Below, one piece after another: positions 34,068-41,364 of a DNA stretch of 64,000 bases (positions are counted from its first letter, which is position 1; each line of letters starts with the position of its first letter). Location: the NCBI RefSeq assembly GCF_008124835.1, contig NZ_VNHW01000015.1, positions 1 to 64,000 of the forward strand, given 5' to 3'. A program made the position numbers and the translations under genes. A model generated the notes under the pieces. That model ran no database searches. It was not told the DNA's origin and saw only the letters and a program-made list of their open reading frames with translations. The stretch is from Blastococcus xanthinilyticus (GTDB taxonomy: Bacteria > Actinomycetota > Actinomycetes > Mycobacteriales > Geodermatophilaceae).

Positions 34068-35567
34068 ATGACCAGCACGGCCGGGTCCGCACCCGCGCGC
34101 GGCCGTGCGGCCGGCCCGGGAGCCGACCCCGAGCTGCCGGTCATGGACGCCGACCCCGCCCTCGACGGCCTGGTGCGGGCCGCCGCCGCCCTGACGGGCA
34201 TGCGCTGCGCATCGGTGATCACCATGGACACCGCCGTCATGCGGGTCATGGCGGTGCACGGCTTCCGCGGGGCCTCCTGGCCGCGCGACGGCTCGGTCGT
34301 GGCGACGGTGCTCGCGCGCGGGCCGGGCGCGCAGACCTGCGACGACCTGGCCACCGAGACGCAGTTCGCCCGGAGCCCCTGGCTGGACGGCCGACGCGGC
34401 CGGATGCGGGCCTTCGGCTGCGCACCGGTGGTGCTGGACGGCGTCCTGCTGGCCGCCGTCTGCGTCTTCGACGACGCGCCGCACTCCTTCACCGACGCGG
34501 AGCGCAGCCGGCTCACCGACGTCGCCACCGCCGTCGCCGCCTTGGTGCGCGCGGCGCAGCAGGCCCGGGAGCTGGCCGACCTCGCCGCCGCGACCCAGCT
34601 CGCGCACACCGAGACCGCCCGGGCGCACGCCGAGCTCGCCCGCTCGACCGCGTTCACCCGCGCGCTGCTCGAGGTGCTGCCGGTCGGGGTCATCGGCGGG
34701 GACGCCGAGGGACGAGTGACCCTCTTCAACGCCACCGCCCGCGAATGGCACGGCCTGGACGCCGACCCCACGGTGGCCCTGGAGGACATCCCGCGCGCCT
34801 TCGGGCTCACCGACGTCCACGGCGCCCCCGTCGAGTACGAGGACGTCCCCTTCCGGCGGGTCTACACGGAGGGACGCGTGGACGACGCCGAGATGGGCAT
34901 CGCCCTCCCCGGCCGGAGCCTGCGCCGCGTATGCGGCTCGGGCGCCCAGGTGCGCGACGACGACGGCGCCCTGCTGGGCATCGTCGTGACGCTGACCGAC
35001 GTCACCGAGCAGCGTGCGCTGGAGGCCGCGCTCCGCGATGCGGCGCTGCACGACCCCCTCACCGGCCTGCCCAACCGGAACCTGCTCCTGGACCGGCTGG
35101 ACCAGAGCCTGGCCGCCGCCGAGCGGGCTCACCGGCCGATGGCGGTGCTGTACTGCGACCTCGACGGGTTCAAGCCGGTCAACGACACCGCCGGGCACGC
35201 CGCCGGTGACGAGGTGCTCGTGGCGGCCGCCGGCCGGCTGGCCGCCGCGGTCCGCCCCGGCGACACGGTGGCGCGCATCGGCGGCGACGAGTTCGTCGTG
35301 CTGTGCCCGGAGGCCGGCTCCGAGCAGGCCGCCCAGGTCATCGCCGACCGGATCACCGCCGCCTTCGACGAGCCCCTGCGCCGGGGGAACGGCGACGAGC
35401 ACGCCGTCGGCATCAGCATCGGGCTGGCGCTCTGCGGACCCGGTGAGACCCCCGACTCGGCGCTCGCGGCCTCCGACGCCGCCATGTACCGGGTGAAGGC
35501 GGCCCGCCGGGGCGCCCGCGTCCCCACGCCCCGCCCGGTGACCGATCCCACCGTCCCCGCTCCCTGA
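34068..35567 (+). CDS. GAF-PAS-GGDEF diguanylate cyclase
   Basis: A 499-residue soluble sensor. GAF-type domain about residues 30-165 (LVRAAAALTGMRCASVITMDTAVMRVMAVHGF ... FTDAERSRLTDVATAVAAL), a short coiled coil, PAS about 195-320 (LEVLPVGVIGGDAEGRVTLFNATAREWHGLD ... GIVVTLTDVTEQRALE), and GGDEF about 325-485 with DPLTGLPNRNLLLDRL, CDLDGFKPVND and a canonical RIGGDEFVVL loop. An RxxD inhibition site (RPGD) is correctly spaced. ATG at 34068 follows GGAGGGA. Third GGDEF protein within 9 kb, with no EAL or HD-GYP partner here. Confidence 0.93.
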   Translation: MTSTAGSAPARGRAAGPGADPELPVMDADPALDGLVRAAAALTGMRCASVITMDTAVMRVMAVHGFRGASWPRDGSVVATVLARGPGAQTCDDLATETQFARSPWLDGRRGRMRAFGCAPVVLDGVLLAAVCVFDDAPHSFTDAERSRLTDVATAVAALVRAAQQARELADLAAATQLAHTETARAHAELARSTAFTRALLEVLPVGVIGGDAEGRVTLFNATAREWHGLDADPTVALEDIPRAFGLTDVHGAPVEYEDVPFRRVYTEGRVDDAEMGIALPGRSLRRVCGSGAQVRDDDGALLGIVVTLTDVTEQRALEAALRDAALHDPLTGLPNRNLLLDRLDQSLAAAERAHRPMAVLYCDLDGFKPVNDTAGHAAGDEVLVAAAGRLAAAVRPGDTVARIGGDEFVVLCPEAGSEQAAQVIADRITAAFDEPLRRGNGDEHAVGISIGLALCGPGETPDSALAASDAAMYRVKAARRGARVPTPRPVTDPTVPAP

Positions 35568-35653
35568 CCCGGCCGACCGGCGGCCGCTACGGTGGACGGC
35601 CGAGAGGTCGACTGCCCGAGCCGCGCCCGGCAGTGCCGAGCGAGGAGTGGTTC

Positions 35654-36250
35654 GTGATCTGGTCGGTCGTCCTGGCCGCGTTCGTCCTCGTGCTGCCGGT
35701 CGAGCTGCCCGACAAGACGCTGTTCGCCAGCCTCGTCCTCGCCACCCGGTTCCCACCGCTGCCGGTCTTCGTCGGCGTCGGGACGGCGTTCGGCCTCCAG
35801 GTGGCGATCGCGGTCACCGCCGGGTCGCTGCTGTCGCTGCTGCCCGAGGCGCTGGTGACCGGGGTGGTGGCGCTGCTGTTCCTCGTCGGCGCGGTCATCC
35901 TCTGGCGCAGCGCGCGCAGCGGTGCGGAGGACGGCGGGGAGGCCGCCGACAGCCGCGAGCAGACGTCGTTCCTGCGCGCGGCCGCCATCTCCTTCGGCGT
36001 GCTCTTCGCCGCGGAGTGGGGCGACCTGTCCCAGCTGGCGACCGCCGGGCTGGCCGCCCGCTACGAGGAGCCGCTGTCGGTCTTCGTCGGCGCCTGGGCG
36101 GCCCTGCTGGTGGTCTCCGGGCTGGCGGTCCTCCTGGGCAAGAAGCTCGCCGACCGGCTGCCGATCGCCATCATCCGGCGGGTCGCCGCCGGCCTGTTCC
36201 TCGTCTTCGCCGTCGTGGCCGCCGTGGAGACCGTCCGCGCGCTGACCTAG
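35654..36250 (+). CDS. TMEM165/GDT1-family cation transporter
   Basis: A 198-residue membrane protein with six predicted helices in two repeats. The family's paired metal-binding motifs are seen as ELPDKT (first helix region) and EWGDLS (fourth), versions of E-x-G-D-(K/R)-(T/S). Family members move manganese or calcium against protons; bacterial members such as Mnx/MneA act in manganese homeostasis. The first motif has Leu-Pro in place of x-Gly, common in actinobacterial members. GTG at 35654 is chosen because GAGGAG lies 6 bases upstream. The stop overlaps the convergent dehalogenase stop (CTAG shared). Confidence 0.88.
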   Translation: MIWSVVLAAFVLVLPVELPDKTLFASLVLATRFPPLPVFVGVGTAFGLQVAIAVTAGSLLSLLPEALVTGVVALLFLVGAVILWRSARSGAEDGGEAADSREQTSFLRAAAISFGVLFAAEWGDLSQLATAGLAARYEEPLSVFVGAWAALLVVSGLAVLLGKKLADRLPIAIIRRVAAGLFLVFAVVAAVETVRALT

Positions 36251-37134
36251 CGCAGCGTCGGGATCCAGTCGGCGATCGCGCGGCCGATCTCGTGCGGCGA
36301 GTCCTCCGGCACGAAGTGGCTGCCCGGGACGGTGACCTCGGTGAGCGCCGGCCAGCTGCGCACCAGCTCCCGCTGCCGGCCGACGAGGATCGACCCGGGG
36401 TCGGCGTCGATGAAGAGCTTGGGGACGTCGCTCTCGGCCAGCCAGGCCCCGTACCGCTCGACCCGCTCGACGACGGCCGCCGGCTGCCCCTCGATCGGCA
36501 GCTGGCGCGGCCACTCCAGCGTCGGCCAGCGGTCCGCCCGCTCGGCGAAGGGGGCGCGGTAGCGGTCGTGCGCCTCGGGGGTGAGCCCACGGGCCACCGA
36601 CGCCGGCAGGATCTTCTCGACGAACACGTTCTTGTCCAGCACCGCGGCCTCGCCGTCGGGCCCGCGCATGAGCTGGAAGATGTTCCGCGCGCCGGCCGGC
36701 CAGTCGTCCCAGGTGACCGGCGTGACGATCGCCTCGGTGAAGGCGATGCCACGCACCCGGTCCGGGTGGCGGGCCGCCCAGTCGAAGCCGAGCCCCGAGC
36801 CCCAGTCGTGCAGGACGAGCGTGATCCGGTCTCCGGCGAAGACCCCGTCGAGGAACTCCTCCAGGTAGCCCGCGTGCGTGGCGAAGTCGTAGGTGCCCGC
36901 GCCGGGGTCGGGCAGCTTGGCCGACTCGCCCATGCCGATGAGGTCGGGAGCGATGCAGCGGCCGAGGTGCTGGACGTGCGGGATCACGTTGCGCCACAGG
37001 TAGGACGACGTCGGGTTGCCGTGCAGGAAGACGATCGACTCCCCCGTGCCGACGTCCACGTACGCCATCTCGGCGTCCTTGACGGGAATCCGCGTGCGCG
37101 GGAACGGGTCCTCGGGCGAGACGTCGTCGGCCAT
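36247..37134 (-). CDS. haloalkane dehalogenase, HLD-II subfamily
   Basis: A 295-residue alpha/beta hydrolase. All five functional residues of the DhaA/LinB group can be placed: nucleophile Asp110 followed by Trp111 (LVLHDWGSGLGF), halide-binding Asn40 (LHGNPTSSYLWRN), catalytic Glu134 (AFTEAI) and His273 (GSHFVPEDSPHEIG). The enzyme should hydrolyse carbon-halogen bonds of small haloalkanes in the cytoplasm. The ATG at 37134 is used; GTG at 37149 is in frame. It shares orientation with the TetR gene 11 bases upstream, so both may be one transcript. Confidence 0.92.
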   Translation of the reverse strand: MADDVSPEDPFPRTRIPVKDAEMAYVDVGTGESIVFLHGNPTSSYLWRNVIPHVQHLGRCIAPDLIGMGESAKLPDPGAGTYDFATHAGYLEEFLDGVFAGDRITLVLHDWGSGLGFDWAARHPDRVRGIAFTEAIVTPVTWDDWPAGARNIFQLMRGPDGEAAVLDKNVFVEKILPASVARGLTPEAHDRYRAPFAERADRWPTLEWPRQLPIEGQPAAVVERVERYGAWLAESDVPKLFIDADPGSILVGRQRELVRSWPALTEVTVPGSHFVPEDSPHEIGRAIADWIPTLR

Positions 37135-37145
37135 GCACCCGATAC

Positions 37146-37742
37146 TCACATCCGGGGCGGCGCCCCGCCGTCCGGATCTCCCCACCCCGCGCCCGGCTTC
37201 AGCAGCGCCAGGCGGGTGACGAGGGCGCGCAGCTGCGGCTCCAGCTCCGGCCACCGCACCTCGGGCGCGGCCGACCGCAGCGTCACCACGCCGTGCAGCG
37301 CGGTCCACAGCAGGTTCGCCTCCGCCTGCGGGTCCTGGCTGGCCGACCGGCCGGCGTGCACGCAGGCGGCGACCCCGTCGACCAGCAGCGCGAACGCCGA
37401 GGCGCCGCTCGCGACCCGCCGGCGGCCGAACATCGCCCGGTACCGGCCGGGGGCGGCGAGGCCCGCGCGCACGTAGGCCAGGCACCCGGCCACCAGCCGG
37501 GCGGCGGGGTCGGTCTCCCGGTCGACGGCGTCGGTGACGGCCGCCGCCAGCACGGTGAATCCCTCGTCCAGGACGGCGTCGAGGAGCTCCTCCAGATCGG
37601 CGAAGTGGCCGTACACCGCCGGGGCGGTCACCCCCGCCTCCCGGGCGACGGCCCGCAGGCTGATGCCGTCGACGGAGCTCGTCCGCTCGAGCAGCCGGGC
37701 GGCGGCGGCGACCAGGTCGGCACGGAGGTCTCGGGCGGGCAC
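37146..37742 (-). CDS. TetR/AcrR-family regulator
   Basis: A 198-residue repressor-type protein. The N-terminal helix-turn-helix is LVAAAARLLERTSSVDGISLRAVAREAGVTAPAVYGHFADLEELLDAVLDEGF (residues 10-62). The C-terminal ligand domain resembles TetR_C_13-type WHG domains (GCLAYVRAGLAAPGRYRAMFG). GTG start. Divergent from a small monooxygenase-like gene; two copies of a TTTACAGG-type site lie between the starts. It stands 11 bases upstream of the dehalogenase gene and may regulate it as well. Confidence 0.9.
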   Translation of the reverse strand: MPARDLRADLVAAAARLLERTSSVDGISLRAVAREAGVTAPAVYGHFADLEELLDAVLDEGFTVLAAAVTDAVDRETDPAARLVAGCLAYVRAGLAAPGRYRAMFGRRRVASGASAFALLVDGVAACVHAGRSASQDPQAEANLLWTALHGVVTLRSAAPEVRWPELEPQLRALVTRLALLKPGAGWGDPDGGAPPRM

Positions 37743-37749
37743 GACCGCA

Positions 37750-37797
37750 CTTTACAGGCGTTTAGGAGAGCCGCTACGCTGGTTAACACCTGTAAAG
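37750..37797. promoter_or_regulatory. TetR-type operator pair
   Basis: Inverted repeats CTTTACAGGCGTT (37750-37762) and AACACCTGTAAAG (37785-37797), 12 of 13 positions matching. Each is itself an imperfect palindrome of the form TTwACA. They lie in the 75-base gap between the TetR and monooxygenase-like genes. Confidence 0.7.
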
Positions 37798-37817
37798 CAC
37801 CGTCTCTGGAGGCTGCC

Positions 37818-38195
37818 GTGCCGCTGATCCCCGACCTGCCCTGGACCGCCGACCGCGTGGGCGACGGGCCAGGCGTCGTCGTCACCACGTCCCTGCACCT
37901 GCGCCGGCTGCGCGACGTGCCCGCCTTCTTCCGCACCTCCATGGCCATCCGCTCGCAGACCACGCGCAGCCCCGGCGCCCGCTCGCTGGTCCTGCGCGCG
38001 CAGCCGCTGGCCGGCCGGTTCACCACCGTCTCCTGGTGGGACGACGAGGCCGCCGTCCGGGCGTTCGCCGTCGCGGAGCCGCACCGCTCGGCCATGCGGT
38101 CCTGGCGGTCCCGGCTCGCCGTCGCCCAGATCACCCAGCGGGCCGGCGTCGCCGGGGAGGTGCCGACCGTGGACCGGGCGCCCGCGACCCCCTAG
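37818..38195 (+). CDS. small antibiotic-biosynthesis-monooxygenase-like protein
   Basis: A 125-residue protein with a ferredoxin-like dimeric alpha-beta barrel pattern: VVVTTSLHLRRLRDVPAFFRTSMAIRSQTTRSPGARSLVLRAQPLAGRFTTVSWWDDEAAVRAFAVAEPHRSAMR. The SWWDDEAAVRAF stretch is typical of ABM/DUF3291-type proteins. TGGAGG lies 5 bases before the GTG at 37818. Immediate target of the divergent TetR regulator by position. Enzyme activity is not proven; these folds include quinone and polyketide monooxygenases as well as non-enzymes. Confidence 0.65.
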   Translation: MPLIPDLPWTADRVGDGPGVVVTTSLHLRRLRDVPAFFRTSMAIRSQTTRSPGARSLVLRAQPLAGRFTTVSWWDDEAAVRAFAVAEPHRSAMRSWRSRLAVAQITQRAGVAGEVPTVDRAPATP

Positions 38196-38205
38196 GTTCC
38201 GCGGC

Positions 38206-38652
38206 ATGGAGTTCCGGACCACGGTCACCCTCGCCGGGAAGACGGCGACCGGCCTGCAGGTGCCCGACGACGTCGTCGCCGCGCTCGGTGCGGGCAAGCG
38301 GCCACCGGTCGTCGTCACCGTCGGCGGCCACACCTACCGGAGCACCGTCGCCCCCATGGGCGGGGCGTCCTGGATCCCGCTGGCCGCCGAGCACCGGGCG
38401 GCCGCGGGGGTCGCGGCCGGCGACGAGGTGACCGTCGTCGTCGAGCCGGACACCGCCCCCCGCGAGGTGACGCTCCCCGACGACCTGTCCGCCGCCATGG
38501 ACGACGCCGCCCGGGCGTTCTTCGCCGGCCTCGCCCCCAGCCACCGCAAGGAGTGGGTGCGCTGGGTGACCGACGCCAAGAAGCCCGAGACCCGCGCCGC
38601 GCGCGTCGAGAAGGCCGTGGAGTCGCTGCGCGCGGGGAAGAAGACCCGGTAG
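38206..38652 (+). CDS. DUF1905/YdeI-family protein
   Basis: A 148-residue two-part protein. The N-terminal beta-rich DUF1905 domain covers about residues 1-90 (MEFRTTVTLAGKTATGLQVPDDVVAALGAGKRPPVVVTVGGHTYRSTVAPMGG). The C-terminal helical YdeI/OmpD-associated segment is LPDDLSAAMDDAARAFFAGLAPSHRKEWVRWVTDAKKPETRAARVEKAV. The family is widespread and has been linked to bacteriocin or peptide tolerance in enterobacteria; role here unknown. ATG at 38206 is 10 bases after the preceding stop, so probably co-transcribed. Confidence 0.85.
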   Translation: MEFRTTVTLAGKTATGLQVPDDVVAALGAGKRPPVVVTVGGHTYRSTVAPMGGASWIPLAAEHRAAAGVAAGDEVTVVVEPDTAPREVTLPDDLSAAMDDAARAFFAGLAPSHRKEWVRWVTDAKKPETRAARVEKAVESLRAGKKTR

Positions 38653-38657
38653 CGCGC

Positions 38658-38688
38658 TTGACCCTGACGCGACGTCAGGCTGTTCCCT
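38658..38688 (+). promoter_or_regulatory. MerR-type autoregulatory promoter of the TipAL-like gene
   Basis: -35 TTGACC (38658-38663), -10-like TTCCCT (38683-38688), 19-bp spacer. The inverted repeat CCTGACG/CGTCAGG (38663-38669, 38673-38679) lies across the spacer, as in thiostrepton-induced tipA promoters. Confidence 0.7.
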
Positions 38689-38716
38689 TCTCCTCGTCAG
38701 AAGAAGGGAGGGCCCG

Positions 38717-39469
38717 GTGAACGTGGGACAGGTGGCGGCGCTGGCCGGCGTCACGGTGCGCACGCTGCACCACTACGACCGGATCGGTCTGCTGCGGCCG
38801 TCCGGCCGCACGTCGGCCGGCTACCGGCAGTACGCGCCGGCCGATCTGGACCGGCTGCACCAGGTGCTGCTGTACCGCGAGCTCGGGTTCCCCCTCGAGG
38901 AGGTCGCGACCCTGCTGGACGACCCCGCCGCCGATCCCGCCGCGCACCTGCGCCGGCAGCACCAGCTGCTGCGGGACCGGCTGGAGCGGACGTCGGCGAT
39001 GGTCGCGGCCGTCGAGAAGGAGATGGAGGCACGTGCCATGGGGATCTCGTTGACCCCGGAGGAGCGGTTCGAGGTGTTCGGCGACTGGCTGCCGGAGGAG
39101 TACGCCGCCGAGGCCGAGGAGAAGTGGGGCGGCACCGACGCCTGGGCGCAGTCCCAGCAGCGGACCCGCGCCATGACCAAGGACGACTGGCTGCGGGTCA
39201 AGGCCGAGACCGACGACGTCGAGGCCCGGTTCGCGACCGCGCTGCGCGACGGCGTCCCGGCCGACTCGGAGCCGGCGATGGACCTCGCCGAGGAGCACCG
39301 GCAGCAGCTCAGCCGGAACTTCTACGACTGCGGCCCCGAGATGCACGGCGGTCTCGGGCGGATGTACGTCGAGGACGAGCGGTTCACCGCGTACTACGAG
39401 CGGATCGCCCCGGGGCTCGCGCAGTACGTGAGCGCCGCGATCCAGGCGAACGCCGCCCGGCAGGGCTGA
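38717..39469 (+). CDS. MerR-family regulator with TipAS antibiotic-recognition domain
   Basis: A 250-residue TipAL-type protein. N-terminal MerR winged helix (NVGQVAALAGVTVRTLHHYDRIGLLRPSGRTSAGYRQY, residues 2-39), dimerisation helix to about 108, then a TipAS domain (about 112-245: LTPEERFEVFGDWLPEEYAAEAEEKWGGTDAWAQSQQR ... NFYDCGPEMHGGLGRMYVEDERFTAYYE). Cys205 corresponds by motif to the cysteine of Streptomyces TipAL that captures thiopeptide antibiotics covalently. An internal ATG at Met108 could give a free TipAS form, as in tipA. The upstream dyad promoter suggests autogenous activation. GTG start; GGGAGGGCCC precedes it. Confidence 0.9.
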   Translation: MNVGQVAALAGVTVRTLHHYDRIGLLRPSGRTSAGYRQYAPADLDRLHQVLLYRELGFPLEEVATLLDDPAADPAAHLRRQHQLLRDRLERTSAMVAAVEKEMEARAMGISLTPEERFEVFGDWLPEEYAAEAEEKWGGTDAWAQSQQRTRAMTKDDWLRVKAETDDVEARFATALRDGVPADSEPAMDLAEEHRQQLSRNFYDCGPEMHGGLGRMYVEDERFTAYYERIAPGLAQYVSAAIQANAARQG

Positions 39470-39477
39470 CGCTCCGG

Positions 39478-39533
39478 CCCGCTCCGGGGGTCGTTCCCGT
39501 GCTCTCGGGGTCCGGCCGGACCCCCGGAGCGGG
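39478..39533. terminator. bidirectional hairpin with alternative pairing
   Basis: Perfect 15-bp arms CCCGCTCCGGGGGTC/GACCCCCGGAGCGGG with a 26-base loop. A third copy of the right arm (GGAACACCCCCGGAGC, 39535-39550) could pair instead. Lies between the convergent TipAL-like and binding-protein genes. Confidence 0.7.
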
Positions 39534-39562
39534 AGGAACACCCCCGGAGCGACGCCGCCGGC

Positions 39563-40549
39563 TCAGCCGCGGGTGACCAGGCCCTCGGACACCAGCCAGT
39601 CCAGCGCGACCTCGGCCGGGTCCTCGCCGCCGACGTCGACCCGCCCGTTGAGCTCGATCATCACCTCGTCGGTGAGCCGCGGCGTGATCTCGGCGAAGAC
39701 GTCGGCGATCTCCGGGTACTCCTCGAGGGTCTCGGTGAGCACGATCGGGGAGATGTTGTAGGCCGGGAAGTAGCCGAGGTCGTCCTCCAGGACGGTGAGG
39801 TCGAGCGAGGCGATCCGGCCGTCGGTGGTGAACACCTCGCCGAAGTTGCAGCTCTCGCCCTCGTCGGTGGCCGTGTAGACCGCGCCGGTGTCCAGGATGC
39901 TGATGTTGTCCCGGGGCACGCCCTGCGGGTCGCCCAGCGGGATGCCGTAGGCCTCGAGCATCGGCTCGAAGCCGTCGACCCGGGTGGCGAACTCCGACTC
40001 CAGGCAGAAGGTGCGCTCCTCGACCGGCAGCGCGGCGATGTCGGAGAGGGTGGCCACCCCGCCGAGCTCGTCGACGGCCTCGCTGCGCACCGCGAAGGCG
40101 TAGGTGTTGTTGGCCTCGGCGGGCGGGAGCCAGGTGATGCCGTTCTCGGCGTCGGCGTCCCGCACCGCCGCCCACTGCGCGTCCTCGTCGGGGATGCCCT
40201 CCCCCATGCCCAGGTAGTTGATCCAGCCGGTGCCGGTGTACTCCCACTGCATGTCGGTCTCGCCCTCGAGCATCGCCGCCCGCGCGGGCGCCGCACCGGG
40301 GATGCCGCTGCGGTCGGTGACGTCGAAGCCGGCCACCTGCAGGGCGATCACGGCGATCTTGCCGAGGATCAGCTGCTCGGTGAAGTTCTTGGCCCCGACC
40401 GTGATCGGCGCGCCCTCGACCGACCCGATCGGCTCGATCTCGCCCGCCGCGGCGTCCGGGGTGAACGTGCTCGCGCTCTGCAGACCGCAGCCGGTCATCA
40501 GCAGGGTGGCGGCCGCCAGGACGGCGGCGGACCTGCGGGGGGAACCCAT
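39563..40549 (-). CDS. osmoprotectant ABC transporter substrate-binding lipoprotein (OpuAC/ProX family)
   Basis: A 328-residue lipoprotein: signal RRSAAVLAAATLLMTGC with lipobox MTGC, then a type II binding fold with the OpuC/ProX signature VGAKNFTEQLILGKIAVIALQ and WEYTGTGWINYLG, later FGEVFTTDGRIASLDL. The family binds glycine betaine, choline, carnitine or ectoine outside the membrane. Its ATG shares one base with the permease stop (TGATG). Last gene of a four-gene operon. Which quaternary amine is bound cannot be told. Confidence 0.92.
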   Translation of the reverse strand: MGSPRRSAAVLAAATLLMTGCGLQSASTFTPDAAAGEIEPIGSVEGAPITVGAKNFTEQLILGKIAVIALQVAGFDVTDRSGIPGAAPARAAMLEGETDMQWEYTGTGWINYLGMGEGIPDEDAQWAAVRDADAENGITWLPPAEANNTYAFAVRSEAVDELGGVATLSDIAALPVEERTFCLESEFATRVDGFEPMLEAYGIPLGDPQGVPRDNISILDTGAVYTATDEGESCNFGEVFTTDGRIASLDLTVLEDDLGYFPAYNISPIVLTETLEEYPEIADVFAEITPRLTDEVMIELNGRVDVGGEDPAEVALDWLVSEGLVTRG

Positions 40550-41364
40550 CACAAACCCTTCGGTCGGGCGACGTGCTCGACGACCCGGCCGAGCCAGTCG
40601 ATGGCCAGCGCCAGCAGCGCGACGAGAGCGGCGCCGCTGATCAGCAGGGAGTTCAGCGACAGCGTGATGCCGGTGTTGATCAGCACGCCGAGGCCACCCC
40701 CGCCGATGAAGGTCGCCAGCGTGGCGGTGCCGACCAGCAGGACCAGGGCCGTCCGGGCACCGGCCAGGATCACCGGCACGGCGAGCGGCAGCTCGACCCG
40801 GCGCAGGACGGCGAACCCGCTCATGCCCATGCCCCGGCCGGCCTCGACCAGGCGGGCGTCGACGCCCTGCAGCCCCACCATCGTGTTCCGCAGGACCGGG
40901 AGCGCCGAGTACAGCACCAGCGCGAGGACCGTCGTCCAGAACCCGAAGTCGAGCCAGATGGCCAGGAGCACGAACAGCCCGATCGCGGGTGCGGCCTGAC
41001 CGACGTTCGCGATCCCGATCACCGCCGGGGTGAGCCGGCGCAGGGCGGGGCGGGTGAGCGCGATGCCCAGCGGGATCGCGACGGCCAGGACGATGGCGGC
41101 CGCGACGACGGTCAGCGCGAGGTGGCGCAGGGTGCTGTCCCAGAGCGTGGCCGCACCCAGCTGACGGGCCTCGGTGTCGCTGAGGGTGACGGTGGACCGC
41201 CACAGCACGAAGGCGAGCACGCCCAGCGCGACGAGCGCGGGCTGGACGAGAAGCGCCCGCCAGCCACCGCGTCCGCCGGTCGCGTCGCGGCGGGGGCCGG
41301 ACTCGTCGCGGGCGTCCTCGGCCGCGCTCTGCTCGGTCCGCGGCCCGGGCGTGAGGGCGGTCAT
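40549..41364 (-). CDS. osmoprotectant ABC transporter permease (OpuCB/OpuBB type)
   Basis: A 271-residue permease with five to six membrane helices after a 35-residue hydrophilic N-terminus. The EAA loop that contacts the ATPase is VDARLVEAGRGMGMSGFAVLRRVELPLAVPVILAGARTALV. Its ATG overlaps the ATPase stop by four bases. It is one of two permeases in the operon and presumably pairs with the other as a heterodimer. Confidence 0.92.
   Translation of the reverse strand: MTALTPGPRTEQSAAEDARDESGPRRDATGGRGGWRALLVQPALVALGVLAFVLWRSTVTLSDTEARQLGAATLWDSTLRHLALTVVAAAIVLAVAIPLGIALTRPALRRLTPAVIGIANVGQAAPAIGLFVLLAIWLDFGFWTTVLALVLYSALPVLRNTMVGLQGVDARLVEAGRGMGMSGFAVLRRVELPLAVPVILAGARTALVLLVGTATLATFIGGGGLGVLINTGITLSLNSLLISGAALVALLALAIDWLGRVVEHVARPKGL

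Noticed and set aside
31476-35756. A 1426-codon open frame antisense to larC, the MFS gene region and the GAF-PAS-GGDEF gene
   Set aside because: Long antisense frames are expected at this GC content. The translation is low-complexity Arg/Ala/Gly and matches no family, while the opposite frames encode well-conserved proteins.
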